DNA from: JAHWJR01 sp035942035
GTDB lineage: Bacteria > Actinomycetota > Acidimicrobiia > Acidimicrobiales > CADCSY01
DNA length: 64,000 bases
Reading direction: 5' to 3'
NCBI GenBank assembly: GCA_035942035.1
Contig: DASZDK010000023.1
Span: 1 to 64,000, forward strand
Shown here: positions 51,692-59,516 of the stretch, piece by piece
Layout: each line of letters opens with the position of its first letter
Numbering within the stretch: position 1 is the stretch's first letter
Position numbers and translations under genes: made by a program
The notes under the pieces: model-generated
The model's database searches: none
What the model saw: only the letters and a program-made list of their open reading frames with translations
Told to the model about the DNA's origin: nothing

Positions 51692-52201
51692 TCAGCGGAG
51701 GTCGGCGTCGTAGACGTCGTCCGCCGGCAGGCTCAACAGTCGCTCCGCCATCTCCTCCTTGAGCTGCTGGGCGCGAGCGGCCTCGGCCGGCGTGGGGGCC
51801 TCCCTGCAGGCGAGCTGGACGAACCCTTCCGGGACGAGGCCGGCCCGCGCCACCAGGTCGACCACGGTTCCCCGGTAGCCGAGACGGAAGAAGAAGTGGC
51901 CTCCCGGAGCCTCGGGAGCCTCGACCCCGGCAGGCTCGGACGCCAGCCGGTACCGGTCGCCGGTGACCGCCCGGGTGACCATCTCGAACGCGTCGCGTGC
52001 GCCTCCGCCGGGGAACCCGCTCTCGACCGTGATGTCGTAGCGCTCCGGCGGCCCGCCACGGGACAGCAGTGGGAACGCACGCTCCATGGCCTTGAAGGCG
52101 TGGGCGACGCCGGCGATCGAGCTTCGGCCGTGGTACTTCAGAAGGTCGTCGAAGGAGATGGAGATCGACTCGCCCTGATCAAGGACCACGAGTGTCGTCA
52201 T
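51692..52201 (-). CDS. FmdE-like domain protein
   Basis: The 169-aa protein resembles the FmdE family (formylmethanofuran dehydrogenase subunit E-like): ISFDDLLKYHGRSSIAGVAH, AFKAMERAFPLLSRGGPPER, ESGFPGGGARDAFEMVTRAV with VTGDRYRL, and HFFFRLGYRGTVVDLVARAG. The usual C-terminal zinc finger and the cysteine after HG are missing, so metal binding may be lost or different. ATG 52201 fits the homology; the open frame extends upstream as low-quality sequence. Function unknown. Confidence 0.5.
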   Translation of the reverse strand: MTTLVVLDQGESISISFDDLLKYHGRSSIAGVAHAFKAMERAFPLLSRGGPPERYDITVESGFPGGGARDAFEMVTRAVTGDRYRLASEPAGVEAPEAPGGHFFFRLGYRGTVVDLVARAGLVPEGFVQLACREAPTPAEAARAQQLKEEMAERLLSLPADDVYDADLR

Positions 52202-52256
52202 GGGCGAATACTGCCCGAACGTCGCCGGCGAGGCGTCTTTTGCCCGTGCGGAGCGC

Positions 52257-52664
52257 TTAGCGGATGCGCGCTGACCCGTTGCTGCACGTAGAGCAGGCGA
52301 CGGGGAGCTCGAACCACACGACTTTGCCCTCGTTGTCACGCTCGAGGCCCCAGTGGGAGGCGATGGCGTCGACCAGCTGCAGGCCTCGCCCGCTGGTGTC
52401 GTCCTCGGGACGGAGGCAGGCCTGGGGAAGCCGCGTGCTCCAGTCCTTGACCTCGGCCCAGAGCGACTCGCCTTCGAAGCGAACGGTCACCCGCACGTCG
52501 GTGCAGGCGTGAATCGTGACGTCGGTGGCCAGCTCACTGACCAGCACCACGGCGGAGTCGACCACGTCCTCCGGTGCGTCGGTCTCAGAAAGGGCGTCAC
52601 GCACGAACAGCCGGGCCTCGCCCACGCTGCTGGCGTCACCGTAGAAGAGCCGCTTGACCTCCAT
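52257..52664 (-). CDS. RsbW-like ATP-binding (anti-sigma) protein with altered motifs
   Basis: This 135-aa protein has the HATPase fold of anti-sigma kinases: SVGEARLFVRDALSETDAP, LVSELATDVTIHACTDVRVT, LWAEVKDWSTRLPQACLRPE and SGRGLQLVDAIASHWGLERD. The N box should read E-x-x-x-N; here Asn is replaced by Asp48 (SELATD). The D-x-G motif reads Asp74-Trp-Ser76. Such changes predict weak or no ATP use, though GRGL is intact. A pair CSTCSNGSA lies at the C terminus. It may be a scaffold-like partner-switch protein. Confidence 0.82.
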   Translation of the reverse strand: MEVKRLFYGDASSVGEARLFVRDALSETDAPEDVVDSAVVLVSELATDVTIHACTDVRVTVRFEGESLWAEVKDWSTRLPQACLRPEDDTSGRGLQLVDAIASHWGLERDNEGKVVWFELPVACSTCSNGSARIR

Positions 52665-52827
52665 GGCCGCACTCCCCTCCCCCTAGGATCGCCCACGAAC
52701 GGCTCCGGCAAGGTTACCTCGCCCGCCCCGCCGGACGTTGTGACTCTTCTGACGCCGACGCGGAGCGACCATGACGGCGAGGGACGGTTCGTCCGACCAG
52801 TGGCACCTCTTGGGTAAGGGACCTCTC

Positions 52828-54063
52828 GTGACCGAGTCGGCCGATGTCGTAGTCGTCGGTGGCGGCATCGCCGGCTCCGCGCTGGCCACCGCGTTGGCCA
52901 GAGGGGGCCTGGAGGTGCGGTTGCTGGAGCGCCAGACCGCCTACCGCGACAAGGTGAAGGGCGAGGTCTTCCTGCCCTGGGGTGCCGCTGAGGTCAAGCG
53001 CTTGGGCCTGGAAGTGACGCTGTTGATCGCCGGTGGTGGCTACACCACTCGCCTGGCGCGCTACGACGATTGGCTCAGCCCCGGGGAGGCCGAGTGCCAG
53101 GCGGTCCGCTTGGACCAGATGGTCGCCGGAGTCCCCGGCGCCCTCAACGTCGGCCATCCCGATGCGTGCCAAGCGCTGACCGAGGCCGCGCACGCAGCGG
53201 GAGCCACCGTGGTGCGGGGCGTGGGCGACGTGAGCGTCGCCGGCGGCAGTCCGGCCACGGTGACCTACGAGGCCGACGGCGTCGGGCACCAGCTGCGGTG
53301 CCGGCTCATCGTGGGGGCCGACGGCAGACACTCGGCCGTCCGGCGCCAGCTCGGCATCGCCCTCCACCAGACCGAGCCCGCCACCGTCGGAGCCGGGATG
53401 CTGGTCGACGAGCTCTGGGAGTGGCCCAGCGACCTGAACGCAACCGGGACCGAGGGTGACCTGTACCTGCTGGCCTTCCCCCGCCCGGGTGGGCGGGTCC
53501 GGCTGTACCTGCTGTGGTCGGCCGCCCAGAAGCGGCGGTTCACCGGGGCGGAGCGCCAAGCCGAGTTCCTCTCCGCGTGCCGCTTCCGGTCGCTGCCCTA
53601 CGGGGACGCCATCGCCGCCGGCCGGCCGGCCGGACCGTGCTCCAGCTACCCGATGAACGACTCCTGGTGCGACCGCATCGCCGTCGAGGGTGCTGTGCTC
53701 GTCGGCGATGCCGCCGGCTGGAACGACCCGATCATCGGTCAGGGCCTGTCCATTGCCATGCGGGACGCCCGCATGGTGGCCGACATCCTGCTCGGCGAGA
53801 GCGCCTGGCCGCTGTCGGCTTTCGACGAGTACGCGGTGGAGCGGGCCGAGCGCATGCGTCGGTTGCGCATCGACGCCCAGCTGACCACGGCCCTGCAGTG
53901 CGGGTCCGGCCCCGAGGGCACCGCGTTTCGTCGACGCTGGGCAGAGCAGGCCGGAGGGAACAAGCTTCTGGTCGCTCCCTTGCTGGCAGGGCTGGTGGGT
54001 CCCGAGCAGGTGCCTCCCCGCGCCTTCACGGACAGGAACGTGGAGCGCATCCTGAGCCTCTGA
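52828..54063 (+). CDS. FAD-dependent monooxygenase
   Basis: This 411-aa flavoprotein has the p-hydroxybenzoate-hydroxylase fold: FAD loop ADVVVVGGGIAGSALATALA, VRLLERQTAYRDKVKGEVFL, the second FAD site CRLIVGADGRHSAVRRQLG, and VLVGDAAGWNDPIIGQGLSI. It probably hydroxylates an aromatic or quinone-like substrate using NAD(P)H. GTG 52828, with GTAAGGGA before it, places the start directly before the FAD loop; ATG 52771 is also open. It lies upstream of an acyl-CoA dehydrogenase and a type III polyketide synthase, suggesting a joint pathway. Confidence 0.87.
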   Translation: MTESADVVVVGGGIAGSALATALARGGLEVRLLERQTAYRDKVKGEVFLPWGAAEVKRLGLEVTLLIAGGGYTTRLARYDDWLSPGEAECQAVRLDQMVAGVPGALNVGHPDACQALTEAAHAAGATVVRGVGDVSVAGGSPATVTYEADGVGHQLRCRLIVGADGRHSAVRRQLGIALHQTEPATVGAGMLVDELWEWPSDLNATGTEGDLYLLAFPRPGGRVRLYLLWSAAQKRRFTGAERQAEFLSACRFRSLPYGDAIAAGRPAGPCSSYPMNDSWCDRIAVEGAVLVGDAAGWNDPIIGQGLSIAMRDARMVADILLGESAWPLSAFDEYAVERAERMRRLRIDAQLTTALQCGSGPEGTAFRRRWAEQAGGNKLLVAPLLAGLVGPEQVPPRAFTDRNVERILSL

Positions 54064-54228
54064 CCTTCTCGCCACCAACGGCGGTGGAGCCCTCTGCCAG
54101 CCTGGCCGCGGCCGGCCGTCGGCGCTCGACTACGCTCGGTTCCTGGTCGATCGGACGCACCCGGTGCGGATGGTGCCGACACCTTCTCCGGTGCTGGTGT
54201 ACCAGGGGGTCGGAAGAATGGCGGTGGC

Positions 54229-55449
54229 ATGATCCGCGCCTCCGTGCTCGAGCTCGCTCGCGACCTGGCGGCGGCGTGGGGTCGTCGCGTCGCCGAGCAC
54301 GACCGCACTGCCATCTTCCCCGAGGCCGACATGGCTGACCTGAGAGCGAGCGGGCTCCTCGGCCTGCTCGTACCCGGTCGTCTCGGTGGACTGGGAGGGG
54401 GCTTCGAGGATTACGTGGGCGTAGCGAGGACCCTTGCCCGTGGCAATGGGGCCAGTGCCTTGCTGTTCAACATGCACGCCTCGGTCACCGGGGCCTTGGC
54501 ATTGGTCCCCGACGAGGTGGCGACTGCCCTCGGTGCGCCACCGTCGTTCTTCGAGACCAGGGACCAGATCCTGGCCAGGGCAACGAACGGCGCCATGTAC
54601 GGCGTCGCGATCAGCGAGCGGGCGGCTGGATCACGCCTGTCTGCACTGCAGACCACCTACACGCGAGACGGGAGCGGCTACCGGCTCGAAGGTCACAAGT
54701 CGACCTGTTCGGGCGCCGGTCATCTCGACGCCTACCTGGTCGCCGCCCGGGACTCGAGCGCCACCGATGATGGGCCACCTGTGATCTCGTACTTCCTGGT
54801 TCCGGGCGAGGCCATCGGCCCGATCGACCAGGAATGGGACCCGCTGGGGATGCGGGCGACGGCGAGCAATGGCTTCGAGCTCGACACTTGGGTCCCCGAC
54901 GATTCCCTCGTCGGGGTCGAGGGGATAGCCCTCCTCCTCGCCGAGGTCATGCCCGAGTGGCTCGTCGGGTCCTACGCGGCCGTCTACGTCGGCGTCGCCG
55001 AGGCCACGCTCGGCGCCGCGGTCGTCCACGTGCGGGCAACGTCGGTGCGCGAGCCGACCACGGATGGCCGGCCCCGGCTCGTCGGCCTGGGGGCCTCGCC
55101 GTGGGTCAGGCAGCGGCTGGGGCGGGCGGACGCGCAGGTGCAGGCCGCCCGCCTGGCGCTCGAGGAGGCGGCCCGCCACGTGGACAGCAACCGTGGCCAT
55201 CCTGACACCTCACGCTGGGTCTACCGAGCGAAGCTCCTCGCCGGCGACACTGCCTTCGACGTTGCCGCCAGCCTGACCGAGGCCTGTGGGCTCGGAGCCC
55301 TGATCCGGGGCAGTGACCTCGAGCGGCTCCTGCGTGATGCCCGCTGCGGGGCGGTCATGCCACCTTCCAGCGACATCGCCGCAAACGTGCTGGGGGCGTC
55401 GGCGCTGGGGATCGACCCCGGCGACGGGCTGGGTGCGCGCCCATGGTGA
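54229..55449 (+). CDS. Acyl-CoA dehydrogenase family protein
   Basis: This 406-aa flavoenzyme has the helical N-terminal domain (DMADLRASGLLGLLVPGRLG), the flavin-contact strand YGVAISERAAGSRLSALQTT, the beta domain with GHKSTCSGAGHLDAYLVAAR, and the C-terminal helical domain with ASLTEACGLGALIRGSDLER followed by LLRDAR. The usual catalytic glutamate region near the C terminus is not obvious, so it could be a flavin-dependent oxygenase rather than a true dehydrogenase. Its stop overlaps the polyketide synthase start, so the two are coupled. Confidence 0.85.
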   Translation: MIRASVLELARDLAAAWGRRVAEHDRTAIFPEADMADLRASGLLGLLVPGRLGGLGGGFEDYVGVARTLARGNGASALLFNMHASVTGALALVPDEVATALGAPPSFFETRDQILARATNGAMYGVAISERAAGSRLSALQTTYTRDGSGYRLEGHKSTCSGAGHLDAYLVAARDSSATDDGPPVISYFLVPGEAIGPIDQEWDPLGMRATASNGFELDTWVPDDSLVGVEGIALLLAEVMPEWLVGSYAAVYVGVAEATLGAAVVHVRATSVREPTTDGRPRLVGLGASPWVRQRLGRADAQVQAARLALEEAARHVDSNRGHPDTSRWVYRAKLLAGDTAFDVAASLTEACGLGALIRGSDLERLLRDARCGAVMPPSSDIAANVLGASALGIDPGDGLGARPW

Positions 55450-56483
55450 GCGCCGCGATCGCCGGGATCGGCACCGCCTTTCCGCCTCCGCTGGAGCAGC
55501 GGTCGGCGTGGGTGGACTTCTTCTCCTCCCACCACGCCGGGAGCAGGATCGCCCCGCGGATCTGGCGACATGCTGGAGTGGAGCGTCGCCACGCCGTCGC
55601 TGATCCCCGTGTCGAGGACATCAGCACCCTCGGCACCGCTGCCCGGATGAGACGCTTCGTCGACGAGGCGCTGCCGCTGGGCAAAGAGGCGCTTGGGGCG
55701 TGCCTGGCTGACGCCGGCCTCAGGCCCGGGGAGGTCGACGTCTTCGCCGTTGTGTCGTGCACGGGGTACGCGAGCCCAGGCGTGGACATCCTGGCAGCAC
55801 GCGACCTTGCCATGCCCCCTTCGGTCGAGCGGCTGCACGTCGGCCACATGGGCTGCTACGGCGCGCTCCCCGCTCTCGCCGCCGTCGCTGACGCCGCGGT
55901 GGCGCGGGACAAGGTCGGGCTGCTCCTGTGCGTCGAGCTCACGAGTTTGCACCTCCAACCAGCGACCGACGACGTGGACCAGATCGTCGCCCACGCACTC
56001 TTCTCTGATGCCGCCGCAGCCGTAGCCGTCCACCCGTCCGCCCCGGGTTTGGAGGTTGTCGACGTAGCTGCGTTCACTGACGCCACCGCCCTTGACCACA
56101 TGGCCTGGCAGGTGACTGAGCTGGGCTTCCGGATGAACCTCTCCCCACAGGTGTCGTCGGTTCTGGGCGAGCACGTGGAGCGAGTGACGAGCGAGCTCCT
56201 CGATCGCCACGGCCTTCGGGTGTCCCATGTCGACCATTGGGCGATCCATCCCGGCGGTCCAGCGATCATCGCCGCCGTCGCCGACCGGCTGGAGCTCGGA
56301 GAAGAAGACGTCGCGCCCTCGCGCCAAGTGTTGCGGGATCACGGCAACTGCTCATCGGCCACCGTGCTCATCGTGCTCCATCAACTCGTGCAACGTCGCC
56401 GCGCCTCTCCGGGACAGCACATCGTGATGATGGCGTTCGGCCCAGGGCTGACCCTGTACTTGGCCCTGCTCCGGGTGCAGTGA
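55443..56483 (+). CDS. Type III polyketide synthase
   Basis: This 346-aa enzyme has the chalcone-synthase-like catalytic triad: Cys138 in HVGHMGCYGALPALA, His269 in DHWAIHPGGPAII, and Asn302 in LRDHGNCSSATV. The C-terminal loop AFGPGLTLYL matches the GFGPG cyclisation loop. It should extend an acyl-CoA starter with malonyl-CoA and cyclise the chain to a resorcinol, pyrone or similar ring. The ATG lies 7 bases inside the acyl-CoA dehydrogenase gene. Together with the monooxygenase upstream it forms a compact candidate biosynthetic cluster. Confidence 0.92.
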   Translation: MVSAAIAGIGTAFPPPLEQRSAWVDFFSSHHAGSRIAPRIWRHAGVERRHAVADPRVEDISTLGTAARMRRFVDEALPLGKEALGACLADAGLRPGEVDVFAVVSCTGYASPGVDILAARDLAMPPSVERLHVGHMGCYGALPALAAVADAAVARDKVGLLLCVELTSLHLQPATDDVDQIVAHALFSDAAAAVAVHPSAPGLEVVDVAAFTDATALDHMAWQVTELGFRMNLSPQVSSVLGEHVERVTSELLDRHGLRVSHVDHWAIHPGGPAIIAAVADRLELGEEDVAPSRQVLRDHGNCSSATVLIVLHQLVQRRRASPGQHIVMMAFGPGLTLYLALLRVQ

Positions 56484-56641
56484 TGCGCCGTTGGGAGCGA
56501 GGAGCACCCGAGGGGTCAGTGCAGGGGTAGCCGCTGGAGGATGGCCAGCTGCGTCATGCTTGCGAACGTCGCTGCACTCCCGGACCGTCGGGATCAGGGA
56601 GAGGCTCCCGCCGCTCGGTCGCTACCGCCGCCACTCACGCA

Positions 56642-57097
56642 CTACGTCTGGTCCATCCGGTCGAAGATGAGTCCCGTTGCCTCAGCTTGGACGAGTTTGT
56701 CGACTACGTCCACGACGAGCTCGCGGGTCGACCAGCTCGACGGCTGGTAGAGCCCCAAGACGGTGTTGAGCAGGACGTCGCCGGTGTAGACGGTGGCGAA
56801 CACGGCGGCGACCGCCTTCTGGCCGTGCAAACCGGCGCGTCCCGCAATGCCGAAGGCGCTACCCCACATGGCGCCGAGCGCAAAGTGCGTCGCCCAGTTG
56901 AGCCGTTGTCGCTCCTGGCCGTTCTTGGGCTGGATGGGAAGGATCTTGGCGGCGAAGTTGGCTGGGGCGAAGCTCTCATCACGACCGGTGATGGGCATCT
57001 CGACGAGCTTCTGAAACGCCGTCATCACCACGGTACCGGCCAGACCGGCGAGAACACCCCTCCCGATGGTGGCTTGGGTTGAAGGCACCTCGGTCAT
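56642..57097 (-). CDS. Membrane protein of unknown function (DUF1440-like)
   Basis: This 151-aa protein has about four hydrophobic segments, including GVLAGLAGTVVMTAFQKLVE, THFALGAMWGSAFGIAGRAG and AVAAVFATVYTGDVLLNTVL. The layout (GLAGTVVMTAF at the start and a histidine in THFALGA) resembles DUF1440-type inner-membrane proteins, but I am not certain. It is convergent with the type III polyketide synthase and divergent from the VTT-domain gene. Confidence 0.6.
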   Translation of the reverse strand: MTEVPSTQATIGRGVLAGLAGTVVMTAFQKLVEMPITGRDESFAPANFAAKILPIQPKNGQERQRLNWATHFALGAMWGSAFGIAGRAGLHGQKAVAAVFATVYTGDVLLNTVLGLYQPSSWSTRELVVDVVDKLVQAEATGLIFDRMDQT

Positions 57098-57204
57098 CGC
57101 CCGGTACTACCCCATGCGACAGGTGGTCCAACCAGCGCCACCGCAAAGGTGGCCGGGTAGGGTCGGCGGCGGGGGTGCGTGGTCATCGACACGAGGGCGT
57201 GGGG

Positions 57205-57840
57205 ATGAAGCGATACGGGTTGGTGACGGGCGCACTCGTCCTCGCCCTCGTCACCGCCTTCGCCGCCGTGGAGGCTGCCGGCGTTCCCGTCTTGACCCAA
57301 CCGGAGCCCGCCATGAGCCGTGGCGGTGTTGCGGCCGCCCTGGTCGGGGTTGGGCTGTTGGTCGGCGACGTGGTGCTGCCGGTCCCGTCCAGCCTCGTGA
57401 TGCTTGCCCACGGGGCCGTCTTCGGCGTCGTCCTGGGCGCGCTCCTTTCGCTCGTCGGGACAGTCGGCGCCGCCCTGGTCGGGGTGTGGATCGGCCGGCG
57501 CGGCGAGCGCCTGCTCGAGGTCCCGCCTGCCGAGCGCCGGCGCGCCGAGGAGCTGCTCGATCGGTGGGGGGTGGTCGCCGTGGTGGCGACCCGGCCGGTG
57601 CCTGTCCTCGCCGAGGTCACCGCCATCATGGCGGGGGCGGCCGGCGCGTCGCCGCTCCGGGTGGCCGGGGCCGCAGCTGCGGGTGGGCTGCCGGCGGCGG
57701 TCATGTACGCCCTGGCTGGTTCGCTCGTGCTCGGCGCAGTGAGTGGCGCCGCCGTGTTCGTCGCCGTGCTCGCCCTCGCCGCGACGTCCTTCCTCATGTC
57801 AACTCATCGGGACGACGCTCCACGGCTCCGACGCATGTGA
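57205..57840 (+). CDS. DedA/VTT (SNARE-associated) membrane protein
   Basis: This 211-aa membrane protein has VTT-domain features: GDVVLPVPSSLVMLAHGAVF, GVVLGALLSLVGTVGAALVG, VWIGRRGERLL and VVATRPVPVLAEVTAIMAGA with AGASPLRVAGAAAAGGLPAA. DedA/TVP38 proteins flip or carry lipids such as undecaprenyl phosphate. ATG 57205 is the homology start. It overlaps the first base of the following propeller gene (TGATG). Confidence 0.82.
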   Translation: MKRYGLVTGALVLALVTAFAAVEAAGVPVLTQPEPAMSRGGVAAALVGVGLLVGDVVLPVPSSLVMLAHGAVFGVVLGALLSLVGTVGAALVGVWIGRRGERLLEVPPAERRRAEELLDRWGVVAVVATRPVPVLAEVTAIMAGAAGASPLRVAGAAAAGGLPAAVMYALAGSLVLGAVSGAAVFVAVLALAATSFLMSTHRDDAPRLRRM

Positions 57841-59102
57841 TGGGAGACATCCGTGTGGACGTGGTCGCCACCGGCTTCGACTTCCCGACGAGCGTCGTCC
57901 TCGACGACCAGGGCGTCGTCTACGTCGCCGAGTCGGGTCTGGCCTTCGCCGGGGCCAAGCCGGGGGGACGAGTGTGGCGGGTCGGCACCGCCGGCGACCG
58001 TGAGCTGATGATCGGGGGCCTGCGACCGCCGGTGAACGGCATCGCTGCCCACGGTGGCCAGCTGTACCTGTCCGAGGGCGGCCACCCGCAGCGAATCAGC
58101 CGCCTCGATCAAAGCGGAACCCTGTCGACGGTTCTGGAGGGGCTCCCGGGGCCGGGCAACTACCAGCTCAACATGGTTGCCGTCGGCCCAGACGGGAAGC
58201 TCTACTTCAGCCAAGGGGCCATGACCAACACGGGGATCGTCGGCCTCGATGCCTACGAGCTCGGCTGGTTGCGTCGCTTGCCGCACGCCCACGACGTGCC
58301 TGGCTACGACGTCGTGCTCGGCGAAAGCAACGTCGAGACGCCCGATCCGCTGGCCGGGAGCACCGATGCTCGCACGACCACGGGCGCGTTCTCTCCCTTC
58401 GGTGAACCCGCCCCCGCCGGTCGCCGACTGGTGGGCCAGGTACCCGCCACGGCGGCGGTCATGCGCTGCCACCCCGACGGAAGCGATCTCGAGCTGGTGG
58501 CGTGGGGCCTCCGCAACGCCTATGGCCTGCGCTTCCTGCCCGACGGTCGGCTCCTGGTCACCGACCAGGGGCCCGACGATCGGGGCAGCCGCCCGGTGGG
58601 CAACGCCCCGGACCTGCTGTTCGAGGTACGTCCTGGCGCCTGGTACGGCTGGCCCGACTTCATCGGCGGCGACCCGGTGACGGACCCGGCGTACACGCCG
58701 ACGAGGGGAGCCCCGCCCCGGTTTGTGCTCGCCAACCATGCCGAGCTCCCGCCGCCCGAGCGCCCCGTCACCCGCTTTCCACCCCACACCGCCGCCGTAA
58801 AGCTCGACGTTGCCCCCGAGGCCACGCCGTGGCCGGGCCATCTGGTAGTCGCGCTGTTCGGGGATGAAGCGCCCATGACGGCGCCGTCGGGTCCTCGGGT
58901 GGGACGGAGCCTGGTGCGGGTCGACCCATCGGGCTGGAGCATCCATCCCCTGCTGCGCGGGCCACTCCGGCGCCCGATCGACGTCTGCTTCGACCCTGCC
59001 GGGTCTCTCTACGTGGTCGACTTTGGCAAGTTCGAGATGAGCGAGGGCGGCGTGGAGGCGCAACCGGGCACCGGTGCGCTGCTACGAGTTGAGGTGGGGT
59101 AA
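57840..59102 (+). CDS. Sugar-dehydrogenase-type beta-propeller protein
   Basis: This 420-aa protein is a six-bladed propeller of the glucose/sorbosone dehydrogenase type. Blade motifs include VVLDDQGVVYVAESGLAFAG, NGIAAHGGQLYLSEGGHPQR, MVAVGPDGKLYFSQGAMTNT, LVAWGLRNAYGLRFLPDGRL, PGAWYGWPDFIGGDP and DPAGSLYVVDFGKFEMSEGG. There is no signal peptide or membrane segment. Whether it binds PQQ is not clear. A paralogue with the same motifs follows two genes downstream, fused to DUF3618. Confidence 0.85.
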   Translation: MGDIRVDVVATGFDFPTSVVLDDQGVVYVAESGLAFAGAKPGGRVWRVGTAGDRELMIGGLRPPVNGIAAHGGQLYLSEGGHPQRISRLDQSGTLSTVLEGLPGPGNYQLNMVAVGPDGKLYFSQGAMTNTGIVGLDAYELGWLRRLPHAHDVPGYDVVLGESNVETPDPLAGSTDARTTTGAFSPFGEPAPAGRRLVGQVPATAAVMRCHPDGSDLELVAWGLRNAYGLRFLPDGRLLVTDQGPDDRGSRPVGNAPDLLFEVRPGAWYGWPDFIGGDPVTDPAYTPTRGAPPRFVLANHAELPPPERPVTRFPPHTAAVKLDVAPEATPWPGHLVVALFGDEAPMTAPSGPRVGRSLVRVDPSGWSIHPLLRGPLRRPIDVCFDPAGSLYVVDFGKFEMSEGGVEAQPGTGALLRVEVG

Positions 59103-59111
59103 GGCGTGGAC

Positions 59112-59516
59112 ATGACAAACGGCTCGAGGTCGACGTCAGGGGAGGAGCCAGTCGGCGAGCTGTTCGCGCAGCTCGGCCACCAGGTGGGTGAGCTCGTCGG
59201 CAAGGAGATGCAGCTGGCGCGGTCGGAGCTGCGCGAGGAGCTGCGCAAGGGCGTCAAGGCGACAGCCTCACTGAGCGCGGCAGCGATCGTGGGGCTGGTG
59301 GCCGTGGTGTTCCTGTCCTCAGCGGCAGCGTGGGGCCTGGCCGAGGTGATGGCTCCGGGCTTGGCGTTCCTCATCGTCGGGGCGGTGCAGGTCGCTGTAG
59401 CAGCAGTGCTGTTCCTCACCGGTCGTCGCCAGGCCGCCGAGGTGGACCCGGTCCCGCACCAGACCGTGGAGACCCTGAAGGAGGATGCCCGGTGGGCAAA
59501 GAGCCAGAAGAGCTGA
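59112..59516 (+). CDS. Holin-X (DUF1469) family membrane protein
   Basis: This protein of about 134 aa opens with a charged helix (VGELFAQLGHQVGELVGKEM, QLARSELREELRKGVKATAS) and has two membrane segments, LSAAAIVGLVAVVFLSSAAA and GLAFLIVGAVQVAVAAVLFL, a pattern of actinobacterial Holin-X, holin superfamily III proteins. ATG 59112 or GTG 59106 can start it. Its stop lies 25 bases inside the next gene, which starts with a DUF3618 domain, the usual partner of this family. Confidence 0.85.
   Translation: MTNGSRSTSGEEPVGELFAQLGHQVGELVGKEMQLARSELREELRKGVKATASLSAAAIVGLVAVVFLSSAAAWGLAEVMAPGLAFLIVGAVQVAVAAVLFLTGRRQAAEVDPVPHQTVETLKEDARWAKSQKS

Noticed and set aside
50128..51762. Open frame opposite trkA
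   Set aside because: Antisense shadow of a clear TrkA gene, with no recognised domain.
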